DNA of 64,000 bases, from contig NZ_CP130701.1 in the NCBI RefSeq assembly GCF_030553075.1, forward strand, positions 2,046,001 through 2,110,000, given 5' to 3'. The translations under genes were made by a program, and so were the position numbers. Source of the DNA: Halomonas sp. I5-271120. GTDB taxonomy: Bacteria; Pseudomonadota; Gammaproteobacteria; Pseudomonadales; Halomonadaceae. How positions within the stretch are numbered: position 1 is the stretch's first letter; the number at the start of each line of letters is the position of its first letter. Of the stretch, positions 53,530 through 62,540 are shown piece by piece. The notes beneath the pieces were generated by a model, which had not been told where the DNA came from, did not search any database, and was given only the letters and a program-made list of their open reading frames with translations.

Positions 53530-55994
53530 GAGCACTGTTACGTACGCTGCTGGCAGTGGTAGGGATACTGGGCTTGGTAGTGGTGGGTGCAGTGGTCTAT
53601 ATCACGACCTTCTTCGACCCCGAGGACCTGAAACCGCATCTGGTACAGGTGGTACGCGATCAGAGCGGCCTGGAGCTTAAGCTCGATGGCCCACTGGCCT
53701 GGTCCTTCTATCCGCGCCTGGGGCTTAGCGTGGCCGATGCCGAAGCCCGTCTGCCCGACCAGCCCGAGAACGAGCAGGCCTTCCTGGCCTTCGATCAGGC
53801 CGAGGTCAGCCTCGCCTTCACGCCGCTGCTGTCCGGTCAGGTGGCCATCGACGGCCTGAACCTCGACGGCATGCGCCTGAACCTCAAGCGCGACGCCGAG
53901 GGCCGCGGCAACTGGCAGACCCTGGTCGACCGGCTCGAGCGTCAGCAGGAACAGGCCACCAGCGACGCCGGGGCTGAGCCGGTCGTTGCCGAGGCCGAGG
54001 CACAGACAGCGGCACAGACAAGTAGCGAGAGCGCCAGCGAGACGACCAGCGACTCGTCTTCAACGCTGCCCGGTGATCTGGGCGGCAAGAACGGCGTGGC
54101 GGTGGCACTCGACATCGCTCGCGTTGACCTCAGCAACGGCAGCATCCGCTATTCTGACCGTCAGAGCGGCTATGCCTGGCACATTGACTCCCTGAATATC
54201 AGCGGCAGCAACGTCAATCCCGCCAAAGCCTTTCCGCTCAGTGCCGATTTCGCCCTGTCGTCGTTCCTGATTCCCGAGGGGCAGTCGCGGGAGGCCGAGG
54301 CCCAATGGGTCAGCCAGATGAACCTGGGCAGCCGGGTGAAGCTCGGCCTCGACGACGGTCGCTACGTGCTGAGCGACCTGAAACTTACCACCGACACCCA
54401 GTTGGCCGGCACCGATGGCAAGCAGCAGAAGGCCAACCTGAGCTTTCCCAGCCTCGAGGCCGACATCAACAGCGGCCGCTATGTGCTCGAAGGCGGCACC
54501 CTGGAGGCCAGCCTGTCGCACCCGTCGCTTGGCGAAAAGGCGCTGCCGCTGTCGCTCACCTTTGCCGCCGACGCCGATCTCGAGGCCCAGACCCTGCGCG
54601 TCAGCGAATGGCAGCTCAGCGGAGAAGACAGCCTGAAGCTTGGCGGCAACCTGCGCGTCGAACAGCTGCTCGACGCCCCGCAGTATCGCGGCCAGCTGAC
54701 CCTCGAACCGCTGTCGTTGCGCACCTGGCTCGAACGCCTGGGCAGCCTGCCCGAGACCGCTGATGACGCCGCGCTCGACAGCCTGGCGCTGTCCAGCCCG
54801 CTGGAAGGCGATCTCGAGCGGGTCAGCCTGCCGAGCCTGACCCTTAAGCTGGATGACACCACCCTCAGCGGTTCGCTGTCCGCCGGCCTCGATGGCCGCT
54901 CGCTGGCGCTCGACCTGCAGGGCGATGTGCTGAATCTTGATCGCTATCTGCCGCCGGTCGAAGAGGGCAGCGACAGTGCCCAGGCAAGCGCCGAGAGCGA
55001 GGCCACCGATCAGGCGACCGGCGAGGCGAGCCAGGCAGGCGCTGCCGCAGTCAGCCAGGCCGGTGGAGAACTGGTGCCGGTCGCGACCCTCAAGGCCCTG
55101 GACTTCAACGCGGATGTCGCACTCGAGCGACTCACCGTGAAGGGGATGGATCTTGAACAGGTGGTGCTCAAGGCCCGTGGCAGCAACGGCCAGCAGCGCC
55201 TGGAGCGCTTCGACGCGCGCTTCTTCGACGGGACCCTTGCCGCCAGTGCCGGGCTCGATCTGCGCGAGACGCCGCTGCGCTGGCGCTTTGCTCCGACGAT
55301 CAAAGATGTTGCCGCCGAACCCTTCCTCGCCGCACTCACCGGGGAAGAGGCGCCGCTGCGCGGCCGGCTCAACCTTGGCGGCGAGCTGACCACCCGCGGC
55401 AATAGCGCCGCCGAGCTGCCGGCGAAGCTCAACGGCCAACTGAATGCTCGCATCGACGATGGTGCGGTGTTCGACGTCAACGTCTCTGAGGAGCTATGCA
55501 CCGCCGTGGCGCTGCTCGAAGGCAAGCAGACCAGCCGCGAGTGGAGCCCTGATACCCGCTTCGGCAGCGCTAGCGCGACCCTCAACATCCGCGATGGCGA
55601 GGTGAGAAACGACGACCTGGACATCAGCATCCCCGGCATCCAGGTAACCGGCGAAGGCAAGGTTGGCCTGGTCGACAAGCGCCTCGACTATCGCGCCGCA
55701 GCGCGCTTCGTCGATACCGCCGACGCCGCCTGCGAGGTCAACCCGCGGCTGACCAAGGTGCCGCTGCCGGTGCGCTGCGAAGGCGATCTGTCCGGCGCGC
55801 CCGCTGACTGGTGTAGCTTCGATCGCGGCGCCTTCCGCGACGCCGTGGCCAATCTCGCCCGCCAGGAAGTCGAAGCCAAAGCTGGCGAAGAAGTCCAGAA
55901 ACGTCTCGACGATGCACTGGAAGGCATCGATAAACGTATCGGCGAAGATGCCTCCGGGGAACTTCGCAACGCCCTCAAGGGTCTATTCCAGTAG
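53526..55994 (+). CDS. AsmA family protein
   Basis: An 822-residue AsmA-like protein with a single N-terminal membrane helix (LLRTLLAVVGILGLVVVGAVVYITTFFDPEDLKPHLVQVVRDQSGLELKLDGPLAWSFYPRLGLSVADAEA), the classic AsmA opening. A long periplasmic beta-rich region follows with two Ala/Ser/Glu/Thr-rich linkers (about residues 140-180 and 480-515), then the AsmA C-terminal domain (LNGQLNARIDDGAVFDVNV...DTRFGSASATLNIRDGEV). Family members are thought to bridge the periplasm in phospholipid transport to the outer membrane. Coupled to the upstream GNAT gene. Confidence 0.92.
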   Translation: MRALLRTLLAVVGILGLVVVGAVVYITTFFDPEDLKPHLVQVVRDQSGLELKLDGPLAWSFYPRLGLSVADAEARLPDQPENEQAFLAFDQAEVSLAFTPLLSGQVAIDGLNLDGMRLNLKRDAEGRGNWQTLVDRLERQQEQATSDAGAEPVVAEAEAQTAAQTSSESASETTSDSSSTLPGDLGGKNGVAVALDIARVDLSNGSIRYSDRQSGYAWHIDSLNISGSNVNPAKAFPLSADFALSSFLIPEGQSREAEAQWVSQMNLGSRVKLGLDDGRYVLSDLKLTTDTQLAGTDGKQQKANLSFPSLEADINSGRYVLEGGTLEASLSHPSLGEKALPLSLTFAADADLEAQTLRVSEWQLSGEDSLKLGGNLRVEQLLDAPQYRGQLTLEPLSLRTWLERLGSLPETADDAALDSLALSSPLEGDLERVSLPSLTLKLDDTTLSGSLSAGLDGRSLALDLQGDVLNLDRYLPPVEEGSDSAQASAESEATDQATGEASQAGAAAVSQAGGELVPVATLKALDFNADVALERLTVKGMDLEQVVLKARGSNGQQRLERFDARFFDGTLAASAGLDLRETPLRWRFAPTIKDVAAEPFLAALTGEEAPLRGRLNLGGELTTRGNSAAELPAKLNGQLNARIDDGAVFDVNVSEELCTAVALLEGKQTSREWSPDTRFGSASATLNIRDGEVRNDDLDISIPGIQVTGEGKVGLVDKRLDYRAAARFVDTADAACEVNPRLTKVPLPVRCEGDLSGAPADWCSFDRGAFRDAVANLARQEVEAKAGEEVQKRLDDALEGIDKRIGEDASGELRNALKGLFQ

Positions 55995-56054
55995 TCGTGA
56001 GCCGCCGGTGATGAATCGGCCCTTATGACGAGACGTTTCATGCAAGCCTGTCCT

Positions 56055-56083
56055 GCGCCGACCTCACCGTCGGCGCTTTTTTT
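56055..56083 (+). terminator. Rho-independent terminator after the AsmA-family gene
   Basis: GCGCCGAC/GTCGGCGC stem with a 6-base loop and seven T. Confidence 0.9.
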
Positions 56084-56201
56084 GTGGTGCTGTTTTTTAC
56101 GTCCACGCTCGTCACCCCACGCCTTTATACGCCCAAGCCCTTTACGACCAAACCTGTCCGCCGGTTACCCTTCACGCCCATTGCTGTAAGCGGCACCATC
56201 C

Positions 56202-57341
<1,140 letters not shown>

Positions 57342-57345
57342 TCCC

Positions 57346-57618
57346 ATGAGCCAGACCGTGTTCTGCCGCAAGTACCAGCAGGAGCTCGAAGCCCTGCCGT
57401 TTCCGCCGCTGCCCGGCCAGAAAGGCCAGGAGATCCAGGCCAGCGTTTCCAAGAAGGCCTGGGAGGAGTGGCAGGCGCTGCAGACTCGCCTGATCAACGA
57501 GAAGCACCTCAGCATGCTCGACCCCAAGACCCGCGAGTACCTGATGGAGCAGATGGAACGCTTCCTGGATAACCGCGATACCGACCAGGCAGAAGGCTAC
57601 GTACCGCCCAGCCAGTGA
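57346..57618 (+). CDS. yggX: Oxidative damage protection / Fe(II)-trafficking protein YggX
   Basis: A 90-residue protein with the family's MSQTVFCRKYQQELEALPFPPLPG opening, which includes the conserved cysteine at position 7. WQALQTRLINEKHLSMLDPKTREYLMEQMERFL follows. It protects iron-sulphur clusters, and it lies directly after mutY, itself an Fe-S enzyme. Confidence 0.96.
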   Translation: MSQTVFCRKYQQELEALPFPPLPGQKGQEIQASVSKKAWEEWQALQTRLINEKHLSMLDPKTREYLMEQMERFLDNRDTDQAEGYVPPSQ

Positions 57619-57653
57619 TTTTTCTTCATTCCATCTCTTTGAAAGAAAAAGGG

Positions 57654-57682
57654 TTGACGCGCGGAAAGCTTTCTAGTTAAAT
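57654..57682 (+). promoter_or_regulatory. Promoter of the tRNA-Phe/Gln/Thr cluster
   Basis: TTGACG at 57654-57659, a 17-bp spacer, TTAAAT at 57677-57682, 17 bases before the first tRNA. Confidence 0.7.
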
Positions 57683-57699
57683 ACGTCCTCGTTGGCACG

Positions 57700-57775
57700 G
57701 GCCAGATAGCTCAGTTGGTAGAGCAGGGGATTGAAAATCCCCGTGTCGGGGGTTCGATTCCCTCTCTGGCCACCA
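57700..57775 (+). tRNA. tRNA-Phe (GAA)
   Basis: 76 bases: acceptor GGCCAGA/TCTGGCC, anticodon loop TTGAAAA (GAA), encoded CCA. Confidence 0.97.
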
Positions 57776-57781
57776 ATCTGC

Positions 57782-57856
57782 TGGGGTATAGCCAAGTGGT
57801 AAGGCACCGGTTTTTGGTATCGGCATTCGCAGGTTCGAGTCCTGCTACCCCAGCCA
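57782..57856 (+). tRNA. tRNA-Gln (TTG)
   Basis: 75 bases: acceptor TGGGGTA/TACCCCA, anticodon TTG, encoded CCA. Six bases after tRNA-Phe, so co-transcribed. As a Gln tRNA it is a likely substrate of SelU encoded in this window. Confidence 0.96.
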
Positions 57857-57912
57857 CTGCCAACCCAGATTAAGTAGCATCATCTGGTACTTGTAGTTAG
57901 TGAGTTGCCCCC

Positions 57913-57988
<76 letters not shown>

Positions 57989-58425
57989 TTAAAAAGCAGC
58001 ACACACAAGTAGTCAGATATGAAGAGGTCGCCCATTGAGGCGGCTTTTTTGTGTGTGCGAAAAACGCCGTCCTCCCACAAGCATCATCTATCCACATCCA
58101 TCCCAAGCCATTTCACCCTGTGGATGGTTTTTGTCGACATCGCCTTATTTCGCCCTGTGAGCAGCCTGGCGATTTGCGCAGTTTCACTAACTCTCATAGC
58201 CGGTCTCGAACGCGGCATGCCCGCCCGACGCCACGCTTTGGCGATGAAGCGGCCCTTGAAATACTCGCACCCGTTCGCACATCTATGCTGGCTGCCCCAT
58301 GGCATCATCGGGGTGGCGAACAATCACGGATCCACAGCACAAGAAGAACTCATCCACGGCCTAGTGCCGGGCTGGATCTGAACCTATTTCACAGTCGCTT
58401 TTTCACAAGCAATGGAGGTGATCTA
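57989..58425 (+). other. Intergenic region between the tRNA cluster and ectD
   Basis: 437 bases without a gene I support. It contains the tRNA terminator, an ATCCACA/TGTGGAT inverted repeat near 58087-58125, and the ectD leader with a GGAGGTGAT ribosome site. An open frame from 58051 runs into ectD but its upstream part has no protein-like character. No convincing sigma70 promoter for ectD was found by eye. Confidence 0.55.
58023..58050 (+). terminator. Terminator of the tRNA cluster
   Basis: GTCGCC/GGCGGC stem (one G-T pair) with a 6-base loop and six T. Confidence 0.85.
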
Positions 58426-59370
58426 GTGTCAGTACAGACCGCTACCCGCCAAGCTACACAAGCCACTAACGCGCCGCGTGATCCCTATCCCACGCGCTTA
58501 GCGCAGCCGTTGGACATGCCCTGGCTGAAGCGTCAGGAGCCGGTGGTGAAAGGCCGCGCCGAGGATGGCCCATTGGACCCGGGTCAGCTCGAGCGCTTCG
58601 AGCGCGAAGGCTTTCTGTTCGAGCCGAACTTTCTTTCTGGGCGCGAGCTTGATGAGCTGCGCTACGAGTTGAAGGCGCTGCTGGAAAACGAAGACTACGC
58701 CGGGCGTGATTTCAGCATCACCGAGCCGGGCAGCCAGGTGATCCGCTCGCTGTTCGCGGTGCACTTTCTCTCCGAGCGCTTCTCGCGGCTCGCCGAAGAC
58801 GAGCGACTGATGGGCCGCGCCCGCCAGATTCTCGGCGGCGAGCCCTACGTGCATCAGTCACGCATTAACTACAAGCCGGGCTTTCAGGGCAAGGGCTTCA
58901 ATTGGCACTCGGATTTCGAAACCTGGCACGCCGAGGACGGCATGCCGGCGATGAACGCCGTCAGTGCCTCGATCGTGCTCACCGATAACCACACCTTCAA
59001 CGGCCCGCTGATGCTGATTCCCGGCTCGCATCGGGTCTTCGTGCCTTGCCTTGGCGAGACGCCGGACGATCACCACAAGCAGTCGCTGAAAACACAGGAA
59101 TTCGGCGTGCCGAGCCGCGAGGCGCTGACCCGGCTGATCGAGCGCCACGGCATCGAGGCGCCGACCGGTGCTGCGGGCGGGCTGTTGCTGTTTGACTGCA
59201 ACACCCTGCACGGCTCCAACGCCAACATGTCGCCGGACCCACGCAGCAACGCTTTCTTCGTCTACAACCGCCGCGACAACGCCTGTGGCGAGCCCTATGC
59301 GGCGAAGCGCAAGCGCCCGGACTTCCTGGCGCATCGCCCGGGAGAAAGCTGGAGCGCGCAGCAGCACTGA
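58426..59370 (+). CDS. ectD: Ectoine hydroxylase
   Basis: An Fe(II)/2-oxoglutarate dioxygenase that turns the compatible solute ectoine into 5-hydroxyectoine for osmotic and heat protection. From GTG 58426 behind a very strong GGAGGTGAT site it is 314 residues. The EctD signature FNWHSDFETWHAEDGMP carries the iron His and Asp at about residue 160. The distal His is in LHGSNANMSPDPRSNAFF at about 261, and MSVQT is the usual Halomonas N-terminus. ectABC is not nearby; a separate ectD locus is known in Halomonas elongata. Confidence 0.97.
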   Translation: MSVQTATRQATQATNAPRDPYPTRLAQPLDMPWLKRQEPVVKGRAEDGPLDPGQLERFEREGFLFEPNFLSGRELDELRYELKALLENEDYAGRDFSITEPGSQVIRSLFAVHFLSERFSRLAEDERLMGRARQILGGEPYVHQSRINYKPGFQGKGFNWHSDFETWHAEDGMPAMNAVSASIVLTDNHTFNGPLMLIPGSHRVFVPCLGETPDDHHKQSLKTQEFGVPSREALTRLIERHGIEAPTGAAGGLLLFDCNTLHGSNANMSPDPRSNAFFVYNRRDNACGEPYAAKRKRPDFLAHRPGESWSAQQH

Positions 59371-59573
59371 GGCTGGGCTCATCCCTTGAACGATGGCATA
59401 GCGCCTAGTTCTTTGGTGGCGGGCCACCTAACCAGGGCATGGGTGACGTAGACTGACGACACTCAGTCACTGTGAGGGGTGCGCATTGCTGGCATCGCTC
59501 GCTGCTTTCTCATCGTCATCGACGCGCCATTACTACGCGCCATGCGCTGGCCCTGGTAAGGAGAATCGCCCCC

Positions 59574-60239
59574 ATGCATTTCGTGCCCCGTTTCAGCGAC
59601 GGTCAGGACTTTCCCCATGCACTCGGCAAGATCGTCTGCGTGGGGCGCAACTACGCCGAGCATGCCAAGGAACTGGATAACCCGGTGCCGAGTTCGCCGC
59701 TGTTGTTCATCAAGCCGGCCACGGCGGCGGTGCCCTTGAAGGAGCCGATCGATATCGCCCTGTCGCGCGGCGAGGTGCATTTCGAGACCGAGCTTGCGCT
59801 GCTGATCGGCGAGTCACTCACCGAGGCGAGCCCCCAGCAAGCCGAGCAGGCGGTGGCCGGCATCGGCCTGGCGCTGGACCTGACCCTGCGCGACGTGCAG
59901 AGCCGACTCAAGGAAAAGGGCCACCCCTGGGAGATCTCCAAAGCCTTCGACGGGGCCTGCCCGCTGTCGCCTTTCCTGCGCCTTAACGGCCCGCTGGACT
60001 GGTCGAGCCTTCATTTCTCGCTGGATATCAACGACGAGCGCCGCCAGACCGGCGACACCGCGGACCTGCTGTTTCCGATCCCCGAGTTGCTGGCCGAGAT
60101 GAGCCGCCACTTCACACTTTCGCCCGGCGATGTGGTGCTGACCGGCACCCCGGCAGGCGTCGGTCGGCTGCCCCGCGATGCCGATCTGCATTTCGATCTC
60201 AACGGCTGGCTCGAGCTCGATACTCGCGTCGCGCCCTGA
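59574..60239 (+). CDS. FAH-family hydrolase (YcgM/acylpyruvase type)
   Basis: A 221-residue single-domain FAH-superfamily protein from ATG 59574 (AAGGAGAAT site). KIVCVGRNYAEHAKELDNPVPSSPLLFIKP, EVHFETELALLIG, ALDLTLRDVQSRLKEKGHPWEISKAFDGACPLSPFL and LTGTPAGVGRL match the acylpyruvate hydrolase / oxaloacetate decarboxylase (FAHD1/YcgM) subgroup, with the three acidic metal ligands present. It is distinct from the tyrosine-pathway FAH at 41438. The exact substrate is uncertain. Confidence 0.88.
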   Translation: MHFVPRFSDGQDFPHALGKIVCVGRNYAEHAKELDNPVPSSPLLFIKPATAAVPLKEPIDIALSRGEVHFETELALLIGESLTEASPQQAEQAVAGIGLALDLTLRDVQSRLKEKGHPWEISKAFDGACPLSPFLRLNGPLDWSSLHFSLDINDERRQTGDTADLLFPIPELLAEMSRHFTLSPGDVVLTGTPAGVGRLPRDADLHFDLNGWLELDTRVAP

Positions 60240-60300
60240 GGCTCGCCCGTGCCGATGGCGCCGAAGTCGTGCTGACCGTGCCCGGCACAGGATAATGACA

Positions 60301-60326
60301 GCGCCCCGCCGCAGCCGGCGGGGCGC
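60301..60326 (+). terminator. Hairpin after the FAH-family gene
   Basis: GCGCCCCGCC/GGCGGGGCGC stem with a 6-base loop. There is no T-run, so termination is possible but not certain. Confidence 0.5.
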
Positions 60327-60423
60327 GTCGCTGAAAGGAGGCCTGGCCGCGTCGGCGCTGCGTGACATGTGCCGCCAAGGGGCTGTGCTAGGTTGTCGAG
60401 ACCGTCACGCAGGAGGCTAACCG

Positions 60424-62397
60424 ATGCCCCACCAGACCCACCCCTTGCTCTCCAACCGTCCCTTTACTGAGAAGGGCAAGGTCGTCTCCGCCCAGGAGGC
60501 GGTGAACCTGATTCGCGATGGCGATGCCGTGGCCACTGGTGGCTTCGTCGGCATCGGCTTCGCCGAGCATCTGGCGGTGGCGCTGGAGGAGCGCTTCGTG
60601 ACGACCGGCCAGCCGCGGGACCTCACCCTGATGTATGCCGCCGGCCAGGGCGACGGCAAGAACCGCGGGCTCAACCATCTGGGGCACGAGGGGCTGGTGG
60701 CCAGGGTGATCGGTGGCCACTGGGGGCTGGTGCCCAAGCTGCAGAAGCTGGCCATCGAGGGCCGCATTCAGGCCTGGAATCTGCCTCAGGGGGTCATCTC
60801 TCATCTGTTTCGTGACATCGCCGCCGGCAAGCCGGGCACGCTGAGCCGGGTGGGTCTCGGCACCTTCGTCGACCCGCGCCTGGGCGGTGGGCGCATCAAC
60901 GACGTGACCACCGAGGAGCGGGTGTCGCTGCTGCCCATCGATGGCGAGGAATACCTGTTCTACAAGGCCCTGCCGCTGCAGGTGGCCCTGCTGCGCGGCA
61001 CCACCGCCGACACCCTTGGCAACATCAGCATGGAGCGCGAGGCGCTGATCATGGAGTCGCTGGCTATCGCCACGGCGGTGCACAACTCCGGTGGCCTGGT
61101 GATCGTGCAGGTCGAGCGGCTGGCCAAGCGTGGCTCCCTGCCGGCGCAGAGCGTGCGTATCCCCGGCATCCTGGTTGACTGCGTGGTGGTCTGCGACGAC
61201 CCGGAGCACCACTGGCAGACGTTCGGCACCCGCTACAACCCGGCCTATTCCGGCGAGATCAAGGCGCCGATGGCCGCCCCCGAGCCGATTCCGCTGTCGG
61301 CTCGCAAGATCATCGCCCGCCGCGCGGCCTTCGAGCTCAAGCCTAATAGCGTGGTCAACCTGGGCATCGGTATGCCCGAGGGCGTCGGCCCGGTGGCCAG
61401 CGAAGAGCGGGTGCTGGAGCTGATGACCCTGACCGCCGAGCCCGGGGTGATCGGCGGACTGCCCGCCAGCGGTCTCAACTTCGGCGCGGCGCTGAACGTT
61501 CAGGCGATCATCGACCAGCCGGCTCAGTTCGACTTCTACGACGGCGGCGGCCTGGATATCGCCTTTCTGGGCATGGCGCAGGTCGATGGCCAGGGCAACG
61601 TCAACGTCTCGAAGTTCGGGCCCCGGCTGGCTGGCGCCGGCGGCTTCATCAACATCAGCCAGAACGCCCGCCGGGTGGTGTTCATGGGCACCTTCGTGGC
61701 GGCGGTCGAGGAGCTTGCCATCGTCGATGGCGAGGTGAGGGTCGGCGAGGGTGGCGTCAGGAAGTTCGTGGCAAGCGTCGAACAGCGCACCTTCAGCGGC
61801 GCGCTGGCCGCCGCCGAGTACAAGCCGGTGCTCTACGTGACCGAGCGCTGCGTATTCCGCCTGACCGCCGAGGGCCTGGTGCTCGATGAAATCGCCCCCG
61901 GGGTGGATCTCGAGCGGGACGTGCTGGCGTTGATGGACTTCACGCCGCTGATGCCGGTGCCGCCGCGGCGCATGGATGCGCGCATCTTTCGTGACGAGGC
62001 AATGGGCCTGCGCGAGCACCTGCTGGATCAGCCGCTGGCCCAGCGCTTCACCTTCGATGCGGCAGAAGAGGTGTTCTTCATCAACTTCGAGAACCTGAAG
62101 ATCAGCGCTCAAGCGGACATCGACGCCATCCGCGAGACCGTGGAAGCCTGGCTGACACCGCTTCAGCGCAAGGTCTATGCCATCGTCAATTACGACCACT
62201 TCCGCATCGACGAGGACCTGCTGGGCGCCTACACGGAGATGGTCAGCGACCTGGAGGCGCGCTTCTATTCGAAGGTTACCCGCTACACCACCAGCGTATT
62301 CCTGCGCATGAAACTCGGCGATGCCTTCGAGGCGCGCTCGGTCGCCGCGCATATCTACGAAAGCGCCGAGGAGGCCCGGGCGCACCTGAAGCCCTAG
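60424..62397 (+). CDS. Acyl-CoA:acetate/3-ketoacid CoA-transferase with C-terminal extension
   Basis: A family I CoA-transferase with both alpha and beta halves in one chain, like YdiF of E. coli. VVSAQEAVNLIRDGDAVATGGFVGIGFAEHLAVALEERF opens the first half. QGVISHLFRDIAAGKPGTLSRVGLGTFVDPRLGGG, VRIPGILVDCVVV and the second half NLGIGMPEGVGPVASEE...LTAEPGVIGGLPASG follow; that Glu (about residue 339) is the expected nucleophile. At 657 residues it is about 125 longer than YdiF, through an extra C-terminal domain (after residue 530) with NFENLKISAQADIDAIRETVEAWL and VYAIVNYDHFRIDEDLLGAYTEMV. The acyl substrate cannot be read. Confidence 0.9.
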   Translation: MPHQTHPLLSNRPFTEKGKVVSAQEAVNLIRDGDAVATGGFVGIGFAEHLAVALEERFVTTGQPRDLTLMYAAGQGDGKNRGLNHLGHEGLVARVIGGHWGLVPKLQKLAIEGRIQAWNLPQGVISHLFRDIAAGKPGTLSRVGLGTFVDPRLGGGRINDVTTEERVSLLPIDGEEYLFYKALPLQVALLRGTTADTLGNISMEREALIMESLAIATAVHNSGGLVIVQVERLAKRGSLPAQSVRIPGILVDCVVVCDDPEHHWQTFGTRYNPAYSGEIKAPMAAPEPIPLSARKIIARRAAFELKPNSVVNLGIGMPEGVGPVASEERVLELMTLTAEPGVIGGLPASGLNFGAALNVQAIIDQPAQFDFYDGGGLDIAFLGMAQVDGQGNVNVSKFGPRLAGAGGFINISQNARRVVFMGTFVAAVEELAIVDGEVRVGEGGVRKFVASVEQRTFSGALAAAEYKPVLYVTERCVFRLTAEGLVLDEIAPGVDLERDVLALMDFTPLMPVPPRRMDARIFRDEAMGLREHLLDQPLAQRFTFDAAEEVFFINFENLKISAQADIDAIRETVEAWLTPLQRKVYAIVNYDHFRIDEDLLGAYTEMVSDLEARFYSKVTRYTTSVFLRMKLGDAFEARSVAAHIYESAEEARAHLKP

Positions 62398-62444
62398 CAG
62401 AGAGGCGGCCAGAGGGGACCAGAGGAGAGTAGGGCCCGGCCAAC

Positions 62445-62490
62445 ACGACACCGCCCCGCCAGTGAGCTGCCACTGGCGGGGCGGTGTCGT
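62445..62490. terminator. Bidirectional terminator between the CoA-transferase gene and speA
   Basis: A perfect 20-bp stem (ACGACACCGCCCCGCCAGTG and its complement) around a 6-base loop. The two convergent genes end on either side. Confidence 0.85.
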
Positions 62491-62540
62491 TTGCGATGGT
62501 CTGATATGGGCAAGTCGCTCAAGCGGGGGCTGAACGGCGA

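Noticed and set aside
54060..55439. 459-codon open frame antisense to the AsmA-family gene
   Set aside because: It lies wholly inside a well-supported gene and shows only composition-driven Gln/Ala/Leu richness.
58051..58425. N-terminal extension of ectD by 125 codons
   Set aside because: The stretch overlaps a tRNA terminator and has no similarity to EctD; GTG 58426 has a strong ribosome site and the usual N-terminus.
60388..62451. 687-codon open frame antisense to the CoA-transferase gene
   Set aside because: Same shadow effect; composition is low-complexity and no motif is present.
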